A DNA stretch of 64,000 nucleotides from Candidatus Neomarinimicrobiota bacterium. Its GTDB lineage: Bacteria; Fidelibacterota; JAANXI01. Position 1 is the first letter of the stretch. Each line of letters begins with the position of its first letter. This document shows positions 36,134-43,881 of the stretch, one piece after another. The notes under the pieces are model-generated. The model made no database searches and was not told the origin of the DNA. It saw only the letters and a list, made by a program, of their open reading frames with translations. The stretch covers positions 310,001-374,000 of the forward strand of contig JAIPJS010000002.1 of the NCBI GenBank assembly GCA_021734025.1. The letters are read 5' to 3'. Made by a program: the position numbers and the translations under genes.

Positions 36134-37408
36134 TTAGTCGATAATCTGAAACATATCCCTTAAAGATCTGATATTGACATACGCCCTGGAAGCGATAATA
36201 TCGCCGTCGATAAGTCGCATCTTCCCTGTCAGAACTCTCTCTGAAATGTCAGAATTCGTGGTGAAGGTTAATTTGTTGATATCGTTAAAGCGTTGCATTT
36301 TGATACTAAACTTTTGTCCCGATGAATTTTCAAACGCCGGCTCTCCCCGAACAGTCACCAGATCGCTGAATTCCAAAATGAGGTTTTTTCCATCGATTTC
36401 ATAGCCAATAACTTCTACCGGCTGCTCTGATTCCGGATTCCATTTCCCGTCAAACGTCCACTCCGCCGTGATATCGCTGGGAGACAGATCACCGGGGGCT
36501 TCGTGGAGATTGTTCTGGTACCAGGAATACTCCTCGCCGGGCTTGGTGCAGTTGTAATAGTACTTCCGATCCCCCTGATAATAGGGATTGTTGCGGGACG
36601 GATCTTCATAAGTTACTCGATAAATCGGTTTGTCTTTCATCACTTCAGGAAACTGACAATTTATAAGGTAGAATTGAGCACTATAGTGATGTCTTCCCAG
36701 TTCGAATTCCTCTGCGCCGTCGAACGAGGAATTCTTAATCACCAGCTTCTGGTTGGGGTCAAAGTTGCCGGCGTGCCAGATGGCGGCGGTATTCCTGACC
36801 TCGTAGAATTCGCTATCCCCTATGAATGCCCAGCCCCGGGGACAGACGAAATCCACGCCGCCCTCAATGTAGCTGTTCGCGTGATAATACATGCCACGTT
36901 TATAATTCCAGAGCGCCAGGGTATCGCCACCTTTACTGATGATATTACAGTTGTTAGTGATAATCCGGTTGCCGTCGCCGTAAATCGTGAAGGCGTGTTC
37001 GCCCATCTGCGGCTGCGAGTTCTCTATTGTCAGATTTTCCAGCACAATATCATCCCCGTGGATATTGATGACCCCCGGACCGATATAATCTTTGTTCTCT
37101 TGCCAGTCACTCCGCAGCTGGGAATAGCGGATTATCGTGCTATCCCGGCTCTCGCCACGCAGCGTGATGTAGTTCTGATTGATCCGCAGCTTTTCGTTAT
37201 ACACACCGTTCTTTATATAAATGACAGTGCGCTGGTACGGATACATAGACAGTGCGTCCACCGCCTCAGTAATCGTGGTATAATCTCCGCTCCCGTCCTT
37301 TGCCACGACAATGTCGGTGTGAGTGCCAACTTCAGCACCGGCTATCATTGGAATGACGCCCAAAATGAGTACGGCTAACCCGAACTTTGTCAATTTTTGT
37401 AATGTCAT
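36134..37408 (-). CDS. Divergent CE8 pectinesterase-like protein (DF[VL]CPRGW clade)
   Basis: A 424-residue exported right-handed beta-helix protein related to pectin methylesterases. The N-terminal VAKDGSGDYTTI is canonical. Alignment by eye with the classical CE8 of this locus keeps both catalytic Asp residues (Asp162 in GGDTLAL, Asp186 in VDFVCPRGW) and the Arg (Arg239 in LGRHHY). It replaces the two oxyanion-hole Gln (by Glu137 and Gly161) and the Trp (by His241), and the usual FIFG turns into FVCP. The C-terminal 90 residues after WTFDGKWNP form a small extra domain instead of a sorting domain. Probably active but with altered specificity. ATG at 37408 has GAGGGA upstream. It precedes the GH105 gene by 13 bp, implying an operon. 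Confidence 0.8.
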   Translation of the reverse strand: MTLQKLTKFGLAVLILGVIPMIAGAEVGTHTDIVVAKDGSGDYTTITEAVDALSMYPYQRTVIYIKNGVYNEKLRINQNYITLRGESRDSTIIRYSQLRSDWQENKDYIGPGVINIHGDDIVLENLTIENSQPQMGEHAFTIYGDGNRIITNNCNIISKGGDTLALWNYKRGMYYHANSYIEGGVDFVCPRGWAFIGDSEFYEVRNTAAIWHAGNFDPNQKLVIKNSSFDGAEEFELGRHHYSAQFYLINCQFPEVMKDKPIYRVTYEDPSRNNPYYQGDRKYYYNCTKPGEEYSWYQNNLHEAPGDLSPSDITAEWTFDGKWNPESEQPVEVIGYEIDGKNLILEFSDLVTVRGEPAFENSSGQKFSIKMQRFNDINKLTFTTNSDISERVLTGKMRLIDGDIIASRAYVNIRSLRDMFQIID

Positions 37409-37775
37409 TGTTCCCTCAATAATTCTATACATTGACCTCACCATTAATCCCTTCCCGACGGCTCGGGACAAGCTCCTTAGCAAAGAGAGGAAAAAAACCG
37501 CTATTTATAGCAATCTAAAATAACGTTTTTCAAAAGATATCAGGTATTTTAGTTATTCATCCCAAAGCAGAGCCCGCTAAAGCGAGAACTACCAACGAAT
37601 TTCGGATTTATTCCTTTTCCCTTTTCCGTGCTACCTTTTCCTCTTGAATCAAATCGAGTAAGATTAGGATTAGGATTAGGATTAAGATTACGAAACACCA
37701 CAACCCTATACCCTTATACCCATTTCCCCATCTGCGATCATTCGTTGTTTCCGCGGTATCTGCGTGCTATTATTT
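37409..37775. repeat. Spacer with a CCCGCTAAAGC palindrome and short-unit repeats
   Basis: No gene. Holds a CCCGC-TAAA-GCGAG palindrome followed by ACTACCAAC (37573-37597), a GATTAG tract (37661-37692, about five units) and the G-quadruplex-like tract 37704-37729. The palindrome family has two more copies at 38968 and 41938, in the next pectinase spacers. Confidence 0.6.
37704..37729 (-). repeat. Canonical G-quadruplex pattern behind the CE8 stop codon
   Basis: On the minus strand four runs (GGGG, GGG, GGG, GGG) are joined by loops AAAT, TATAA and TATA. This satisfies the usual G3+N1-7 quadruplex pattern, 47 bp behind the stop codon of the classical CE8 gene and within its probable 3' untranslated region. 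Confidence 0.6.
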
Positions 37776-38777
37776 TTACTGTAATTCGGACTCCAATTGC
37801 TGGACCCGCTCCTCCGGGTTCCACCCGTTGAAAATGTTCTCTATAGTGTATTTCTTTGCTTCTTCGTCAGTCAGTTGATGCGACCATTCAACGCGCTTAT
37901 CAGGCGTAAATCCCGGGCCGGAATTCTGGTATTCCCCGTAGAATGCCGTTTTCTCCTTTTCCTCGCTGCCCCAGTTGTGCCAGCCAACCGGCTTGATATG
38001 ATCGCCGAGAAACGTATTCATAAATACAACCTTGGCGTACGGACGCCACGGCCTGCCAAGGTAAAATGAGTCATCCGGTGCATCGCCGGTAATCCGGCAA
38101 TTCCGGAAGACGTATCCGAATTCAGTGCCTTTATCGGTGGCCGCCGCCGTCACGTATCCGTGATCCTTGCAGTAGATTTCAGAATCATCGAAGACGGCTG
38201 TACTCGCGCCAAAGATAAAGTCCACCGTACCTTCAATGTAGCAGTCTTTGTAGTATTGCCGGCTCTCATGCCCGTGGGTATAAAGCGTATCCTGAAATCC
38301 CAGAAACCGGCAGTTGATAAACACCGCCTTATCGCCATCCACGCGGATTGCCACCGCCTGTCCGACGGGACCGGCTGAGTTTTGAAAGGTGATATTCTTT
38401 GCGGTGAAATTATCGCCGTACACAAAGAAACTTGAGGAACCGGTTGTGCCCATCTCCTCACCGAAGATATTCTTCTTGGAGGCGTAATCGCCGTATGTCA
38501 GGATGGTCTTTGCAACGTCCTCTCCAATGAAGGTGACGTTCGGCTTGGTCTTCGGCAGCACCAGTTTCTCTTTGTACACGCCGGTTTTTATGTAGATGGT
38601 CGTCTCGTTCTTCCGGAAATCCGGTACCGCGTCAATCGCACCCTGTACAGTGGTGAAATCGCCGCTACCGTCCTTGGCAACCACGAAGTCGTATTGGTTT
38701 TCCTGTCCAATGATTGCGGAAGCGAAAACCAGGCAAATTGTGAGGAACATTCCGAATTGCGACAGTGCGCGTTTCAT
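37776..38777 (-). CDS. Pectinesterase, classical CE8
   Basis: A 333-residue exported pectin methylesterase that removes methyl esters from homogalacturonan and so prepares it for lyases and GH28. The full CE8 active site is visible: Gln140 (GQAVAIRV), Gln162 and Asp163 (GFQDTLYTH), Asp186 (GTVDFIFG), and Arg242 with Trp244 (LGRPWRPY). A signal peptide (cleavage after AIIG) directs it to the periplasm or outside; there is no sorting domain, unlike its neighbours. It lies between GH28 upstream and the divergent CE8 gene downstream on the same strand. Confidence 0.94.
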   Translation of the reverse strand: MKRALSQFGMFLTICLVFASAIIGQENQYDFVVAKDGSGDFTTVQGAIDAVPDFRKNETTIYIKTGVYKEKLVLPKTKPNVTFIGEDVAKTILTYGDYASKKNIFGEEMGTTGSSSFFVYGDNFTAKNITFQNSAGPVGQAVAIRVDGDKAVFINCRFLGFQDTLYTHGHESRQYYKDCYIEGTVDFIFGASTAVFDDSEIYCKDHGYVTAAATDKGTEFGYVFRNCRITGDAPDDSFYLGRPWRPYAKVVFMNTFLGDHIKPVGWHNWGSEEKEKTAFYGEYQNSGPGFTPDKRVEWSHQLTDEEAKKYTIENIFNGWNPEERVQQLESELQ

Positions 38778-39159
38778 TGTTTCAGTTTTTTCCTTCTTTA
38801 TCTCTTTCTACAATCATTAAACATCTAAAGCAACTCCCCCTTTTGTTCCCCTCTCTTCGCAAGAGATGGGAAGAACATATCTACTCATTCCCCTTCCTCT
38901 TCCGAAGTGGAATGGGACAGGGGATGGAGTTGTATTAACCTATGAACTGCTACCCATTACCATCCTTCCCGCTAAAGCGGGTACTACCAACAGTTTCTAC
39001 AGTCACTTCATCTTTCTTATACCCGGTAGTAGTTTCTGATGCCCAGTTCCTATTATTTTTTGTCTTCAATCGGTGTCAAACCGATAAAAATTAGAAGTAA
39101 GCATAAGAATCAGCGCCTACTTTAACACATGAACACCCGAACACTTGAATACTGGTATC
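38778..39159. repeat. Spacer with the second CCCGCTAAAGCGGG palindrome
   Basis: No gene seen. The palindrome CCCGC-TAAA-GCGGG with trailing TACTACCAACAG lies at 38968-38993. The end next to the GH28 stop carries AGTGTTC-type repeats (39125-39159). An imperfect CCCTCTCTTCGCAAGAGATGGG hairpin (about 38857-38878) lies near the CE8 start. Confidence 0.55.
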
Positions 39160-40887
39160 TTATTCCTGAACCACCGCCGAACGCTCCACATTCGGCCCAT
39201 GACTCATCGGATTGGCGATGTTCTCAAGGGAGATATCTCTCAGCATGATATTTTCTGTAAACGGGCCTTCGACGCGAACGCCGGACTCTGCTTCCTTTTT
39301 GCCAAGGTAAGTGAGCGACACATCCCGGAGATCGACATTGGTGCCGTTATTCAGATAGAAAACCGGCTCATTTTTCGCCGTGATCTCCACATTTTTCAGG
39401 GTTAGTTCGTCCACGTCGATAACAGAAGCGCCGTTGGTCGAGGTTATCCGGATATTTTCCAGTGCCATGTTCTGCACATTCATTTCGGGCAGCCCCTGGA
39501 TCCACATGGCGGATCCTGCCCCCCGGCAGACGATATTTTTGATGTGGATATCCCGGAAGCGCGGCGTTTCCACGGTGACCGGCGGGATCTCCTCTTTCAG
39601 CTTTTCCTTATCGACGACTTCGGTGTTCTGGCCCGGCGTCGGCGCCTTCCCCCCGTAAAACAGGTTGAACCGGATAGGTTCCGTGACGATATCGACCATG
39701 TCGATGTCAGAGATATAGATGTCCTCCACCGTGCCGCCGCGACCGCGGGTACTTTTGAACCGAACGCCCACATCCGTACCGTTAAATGTCAGATCTGAGA
39801 CGTGGATATTCCTGATTCCGCCGGACATCTCACTTCCTACGACGAATCCGCCGTGACCGTGATACACCACATTCTCCCGGACGACGATATTTTGAGTTGG
39901 TATCCCGCGCTCACGTCCGGCCTCATTTTTACCGGACTTCAGGCAGATAGCATCATCGCCGACGTCGAAATTATTATTGTACACAAACGCATTTTTGCAG
40001 GATTCCAGATCCAGTCCGTCGCCGTTCTGGGAGAACCAGGGATTTCTCACGGTGAGATTTCGGATCACCAGATCCTCAGACATGAGCGGATGGATATTCC
40101 ACGCCGGCGAATTCTGGAATGTCGGCCCGTCCAGGAGAATATTTTTACTCCCGCGGATGCTTACCATCACCGGGCGCTGGCTGACCTTAATAGCTTCGTA
40201 GTTCTCACGGGTCCGGAATGAGTCGGGGGGAAGCGTATTGCCTCGCAGTGAACCTTTCGTAGGATACCAAATGTCTTTTTCCTCGTTCAGATACCCGCCA
40301 GACTCCAGTAGTTCCTCCCATTGTCCGTCAGTCATCTTGAACTTTTTCACCGGACGCCACGCACCGCCGGAACCGTCGATAATGCCGTGACCGGTCACCG
40401 CCACGTTCTCCACATTTTCCATGGTAAGTGGCGAGGTACATCTATATGCGTCCTGCCCTTCATAACTGGTTTTGATCAGCGGATACAGGTCGTAGTCATC
40501 GCTGAAGTGGATGAACGCACCCTTTTGCAGATGCATGTTCACGTTGCTCTGCAATTTGATGGGACCGGTAAGCCAGAGTCCCCGTGGGACAATTACCGTA
40601 CCTCCGCCCTCATCTGCCACATCAGAGATGGCATCTTCAAACGCCTGAGTGTTGAGAGTTTCACCGTCCGGCACGGCGCCAAAATCTTCGATGGACACCG
40701 TGTAGTCAGGGAAAGTCGGCACCGGGACTTCCGGCATATCGAACTGGACGCCCTCGTAATACTTCTGCGGCACCGGCTGGAAGTAATCTTCCAGAGATTT
40801 TTCGGTATTACCGGCAAAAACGAGTCCCGCGGTTATTAATGTCAGGAGTAAAACTTTTGCAATACGGGTAAGGAAAGTTTGATTCAT
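39160..40887 (-). CDS. GH28 polygalacturonase / exo-polygalacturonase
   Basis: A 575-residue exported right-handed beta-helix enzyme hydrolysing alpha-1,4-galacturonan. A signal peptide (cleavage after VFA) is followed by the pectate-lyase-like N-terminal domain opening IEDFGAVPDGETLNT. The GH28 active site is complete: NGDGLDLES (NxD), VGDDAICLKSG (DD), HGHGGFVVGSE (GHG) and VRFKSTRGRGG (RxK). The insertion between the first and second motif groups is long, which in this family usually goes with exo-acting enzymes. No sorting domain, so probably periplasmic. ATG at 40887 preferred over 40899 because of spacing to AGGA. It is 51 bp from the esterase gene upstream. Confidence 0.93.
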   Translation of the reverse strand: MNQTFLTRIAKVLLLTLITAGLVFAGNTEKSLEDYFQPVPQKYYEGVQFDMPEVPVPTFPDYTVSIEDFGAVPDGETLNTQAFEDAISDVADEGGGTVIVPRGLWLTGPIKLQSNVNMHLQKGAFIHFSDDYDLYPLIKTSYEGQDAYRCTSPLTMENVENVAVTGHGIIDGSGGAWRPVKKFKMTDGQWEELLESGGYLNEEKDIWYPTKGSLRGNTLPPDSFRTRENYEAIKVSQRPVMVSIRGSKNILLDGPTFQNSPAWNIHPLMSEDLVIRNLTVRNPWFSQNGDGLDLESCKNAFVYNNNFDVGDDAICLKSGKNEAGRERGIPTQNIVVRENVVYHGHGGFVVGSEMSGGIRNIHVSDLTFNGTDVGVRFKSTRGRGGTVEDIYISDIDMVDIVTEPIRFNLFYGGKAPTPGQNTEVVDKEKLKEEIPPVTVETPRFRDIHIKNIVCRGAGSAMWIQGLPEMNVQNMALENIRITSTNGASVIDVDELTLKNVEITAKNEPVFYLNNGTNVDLRDVSLTYLGKKEAESGVRVEGPFTENIMLRDISLENIANPMSHGPNVERSAVVQE

Positions 40888-40938
40888 AATTTGTCCCATC
40901 CTGTTGTTATTAAATTCGCCACAGCAACGTGTCCTTTC

Positions 40939-41868
40939 TCAATTTCCGATAACACCGATCTCTCGTAGCCACGCCTCACACAGATCCGTCCAGAGATTGG
41001 TAGAGCCGGGATTATTCCGTAATGCGATTGAATGCCCCCCTTGCGGAAAAATGTGGAGTGCGGATTTCGCATTGTGTTTCAGCAGCGCTTCGTAGAACAG
41101 GATACTGTTCATCGGATCTACAGAGCCGTCGTTTGCTGCGTGCACTAAAAATGCCGGCGGCGTAGCCTCCGTCACCTGCAACTCGTTAGAAAACCGCTTC
41201 ACAAGTTCCGGTGATGGATTTTTCCCGAGGAGATTGTCCCGGCTTCCCTCATGCGTATATTTTCCCATAGAAATCACCGGCGAGACCATAATCATAAAAT
41301 TCGGGCGGTACGTATAACTGTCCAGTGAGTCGCCAATTGCCGCGACATCATTGGAATGTGTACCCAGCGTCGATGCCAGGTGTCCGCCGGATGACGCTCC
41401 CATGACGCCAACGCGCTCCGGATCAATGTGCCACCGATCTGCATTTGCACGTATCAGGCGCACGGCACGCTGCGCATCCTGCAACGGAGCAATGCTTCGC
41501 TCCTGCAATTCGGGCTGATTCGGGAGCCGGTATCTCAGCACGAATGCATTCATGCCCATCACGTTAAACCATCTGGCCAGCTGGGTCCCTGCAATTACAT
41601 AGGTGAGATGGTGGTAGCCTCCGGGCGGGCAGATCACCACTGCGGCACCGGTGTTTTCTTCTTTGGAAGGAAAATACGCTGTGATGCCCGGCGTCTTCAC
41701 CCGATAGATTCGTTCGTTGGCTATGCTGTCTTCCCGGACATCTCCTGCGATATTCGGGATTTCGCCTTCCGGCCAGAGCGGGTGGAAATCCTGGGCTTGC
41801 GCCTGGGCGAAGAGGCCGGTAAAAAGCAATACAACCGTCATCGTCAGGAATGGTATTCGCACCGACAA
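40939..41868 (-). CDS. Exported alpha/beta-hydrolase, probable acetylesterase
   Basis: A 309-residue alpha/beta-hydrolase of the BD-FAE/acetylxylan-esterase-like group. It has an oxyanion-type VVICPPGGYHHLT, the nucleophile elbow VGVMGASSGGHLAS (Ser near 155), a late Asp in FLVHAANDGSVD and His in FPQGGHSI. The N-terminus is a signal peptide ending in AQAQA. Start is uncertain: the frame is open to 41991, but that part crosses a repeat; TTG at 41868 (after GTAGGAA) and GTG at 41862 both give a good leader, and ATG at 41841 gives a truncated one. In this place it most likely deacetylates pectin or side-chain oligosaccharides. Confidence 0.82.
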   Translation of the reverse strand: MSVRIPFLTMTVVLLFTGLFAQAQAQDFHPLWPEGEIPNIAGDVREDSIANERIYRVKTPGITAYFPSKEENTGAAVVICPPGGYHHLTYVIAGTQLARWFNVMGMNAFVLRYRLPNQPELQERSIAPLQDAQRAVRLIRANADRWHIDPERVGVMGASSGGHLASTLGTHSNDVAAIGDSLDSYTYRPNFMIMVSPVISMGKYTHEGSRDNLLGKNPSPELVKRFSNELQVTEATPPAFLVHAANDGSVDPMNSILFYEALLKHNAKSALHIFPQGGHSIALRNNPGSTNLWTDLCEAWLREIGVIGN

Positions 41869-42188
41869 TATTTGTTCTTTTCCTACCACAAGAGTCCGTT
41901 TCTTTATTGTACAATCTTCATTCGCCCATATTTTAAACCCACTAAAGTGGGAACTACCAACAGGTTCATCGAAGGTATTATCCCTAAACAAAATTTAAGG
42001 CTGTGTAAGATGTTCCCCCTTGCCCTTTTTTTAAAAAAGGTACCAAAAAATCCGGTGATGCCATCCGGTTCAAGAATTATTTCACAGGAGCCCCCTTTGG
42101 GGCTACACAGGTCTCGCTACCAAACCCAGAACTCGATAGCACGGTTGTCCCCTATACCTTATCCCCCGATACCCTTATACCTTATACC
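41869..42188. repeat. Spacer with third CCC-TAAA-GGG palindrome and a G-rich tract
   Basis: No gene. The palindrome CCCAC-TAAA-GTGGG with trailing AACTACCAACAGG (41938-41963) covaries with the 38968 copy (G-C pair replaced by A-T). A small AGCCCC/GGGGCT hairpin lies at 42089-42104. The G-rich tract (42149-42189, minus strand) directly behind the GH43 stop has runs GGG, GG, GGG, GGGGG, GG, GGGG separated by TATA-like bases. Confidence 0.55.
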
Positions 42189-43805
42189 CTATTTACTGGT
42201 CACGCGAAACCAGTCGTAATCCGCAAACGCCGCATCGCGATAGTGAATTTCTCTGGTGGTGAACATGCCTACCTTGGCGCCAATCCACTGGCCCTGTCTG
42301 GCGTTGAAGGATTCACCGATCTGAGTAAAGTTCTCTCCGTCCGTGCTATAGCTGAACGTACACGGCGGGAATTCCTGGGCCTGTTCAACGGTGACGCGGA
42401 GATAAACGGTATTCGTGCTCACTTCCGAAGTTTCGATTGTCTTTTCGGACTTCCCGTCATTGGCTCCCATGCATGTCCGCTGAGCAATCACCAGGTTACC
42501 ATCCTGCTGTTCCAGAGAAACATAGGCATAATCCTGCCCCATCATGATGAGACCTGTCCGGTCACCGTCTTCTCTGGTATGGAATGTGACTTTTGTTGTG
42601 GCGGTAAATGCTGGTGCCGGGATTTTCTGGAGGAAAATACTGCCTATATCCCAGAGATTGGTATATCCTTCGGGCTTATCCACGGCGTACAATCTGAAAT
42701 AGCCTTTATTGGCGCGCATCCAGCCCCAGATTGGCTCCGGATTGGAATGCCACTGCCACTGGAGTCCTGGTTCGACCCCATTGAATTCATCGGAGGTCTG
42801 CGGCACAACTTTGGAATCGCTAAAATCCGATTCCGGCGTCTCGTATTCGGTGACCGGTTCGCCGATGCCGTCGTCGTTTTTGTCAACGCCCATCATTGGC
42901 CAGCCGTCTTCCCAGCGGACCGGATTCAGGTGGACAATTCGTCCATAGGCTTCCCGATCCTGGAAGTGAATGAACCACGGCTGTCCGGACGGCGTTTCCA
43001 CATAGCCGCCCTGGTGCGGCCCGTTGATATCCGTGTTCCCCTGATGGAGCACAATTTTATCCTCGTACGGACCGAAGATATCCCTGGAGCGCAGAATCGT
43101 CTGCCAGCCAGTGGGGACGCCGCCGCCGGGAGCAAAGATGTAGTAATACTCGCCTTTCTTGTACAGTTTCGGACCCTCAATGGTGGGATGGCTTTCATGT
43201 CCGTCGAAGACGATGGCGCCGTCGTCCAGCAACTCGGTCCCGTCCGGAGACATCCGGTGCATCACCAGGATGCTCTTCCGGCTGGAGCGGCTGGCGGCAA
43301 ACGCATGCACCAGATATGCGTTCCCGTCATCATCCCAGAGCGGTGCGGGATCGATCCAGCCCTTTGCTTCTTGCACTAGTACAGGGTCTTCCCACTCGCC
43401 GGCAGGATCGTCGGTTTTCGCCATGTAAATACCAAAATCCGGGTCACCCCAGTAGACGTAGAATTCGCCATCGTGGTAGGTGATACTCGGTGCCCAGGCT
43501 CCGTTGCCGTGTTGCGGCGTGCTGAAATGCTCCACCGGGACTTGCTTCTCGAAGACGTGTCCCACCAGCTCCCAGTTGACCAAATCTTTGGAATGCAGTA
43601 CCGGAATGCCCGGCGCCACGTTAAAACTGGAGGCGACCATGTAGTAATCATCGCCTTTCCGTGCCACGTCCGGATCAGAATAGTCGGCAAATATAATGGG
43701 ATTTTTGTACTTCCCGTTGCCCAAATCAGGCTGCCAGACCTGTCCCTGGACTGCACCCGCCATCATACACATTACAACTCCTGCTACGAGTATTCTTTTC
43801 AGCAT
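42189..43805 (-). CDS. GH43 glycoside hydrolase (beta-xylosidase/alpha-arabinofuranosidase type)
   Basis: A 538-residue exported enzyme. Signal peptide (cleavage after VQG), five-bladed propeller GH43 domain (about 30-320) and a C-terminal beta-sandwich (about 345-538), as in GH43 xylosidase/arabinofuranosidase subfamilies. Catalytic acids: Asp44 region in YSDPDVAR, the pKa-modulating Asp152 in WIDPAPLWDDDG, and Glu210 in HPTIEGPKLY. It should remove xylose or arabinose from side chains of pectin or from xylan, linking it to xylA/xylB in the same locus. AGAGGGAG precedes the ATG. The stop codon TAG itself forms the first bases of a GGGTATA repeat tract. Confidence 0.92.
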   Translation of the reverse strand: MLKRILVAGVVMCMMAGAVQGQVWQPDLGNGKYKNPIIFADYSDPDVARKGDDYYMVASSFNVAPGIPVLHSKDLVNWELVGHVFEKQVPVEHFSTPQHGNGAWAPSITYHDGEFYVYWGDPDFGIYMAKTDDPAGEWEDPVLVQEAKGWIDPAPLWDDDGNAYLVHAFAASRSSRKSILVMHRMSPDGTELLDDGAIVFDGHESHPTIEGPKLYKKGEYYYIFAPGGGVPTGWQTILRSRDIFGPYEDKIVLHQGNTDINGPHQGGYVETPSGQPWFIHFQDREAYGRIVHLNPVRWEDGWPMMGVDKNDDGIGEPVTEYETPESDFSDSKVVPQTSDEFNGVEPGLQWQWHSNPEPIWGWMRANKGYFRLYAVDKPEGYTNLWDIGSIFLQKIPAPAFTATTKVTFHTREDGDRTGLIMMGQDYAYVSLEQQDGNLVIAQRTCMGANDGKSEKTIETSEVSTNTVYLRVTVEQAQEFPPCTFSYSTDGENFTQIGESFNARQGQWIGAKVGMFTTREIHYRDAAFADYDWFRVTSK

Positions 43806-43881
43806 AAGCTCCCTCTGGCTATTGTTTCACTGGTCAGATATTTAATCGTCACCTGCTTACCTGTCAGTCAATATCAAAAAC

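Noticed and set aside
36503-37378. A 291-codon plus-strand frame opposite the divergent CE8 gene
   Set aside because: It lies wholly within a well-supported CE8-like gene and shows no domain, leader or ribosome site.
37661-37729. Telomere-like repeats as a real chromosome end or a CRISPR array
   Set aside because: The tract is about 70 bp long, internal, made of differing units and flanked by ordinary genes. It has no constant repeat-spacer spacing.
41869-41991. Extended N-terminus of the esterase to 41991
   Set aside because: The extra segment runs through a palindromic repeat and would bury the signal peptide 40 residues in; a start near 41868 is more sensible.
42243-43379. A 378-codon open frame on the plus strand opposite GH43
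   Set aside because: GH43 on the other strand has a complete catalytic set and a ribosome site. The plus frame gives no recognisable product and is a by-product of codon bias.
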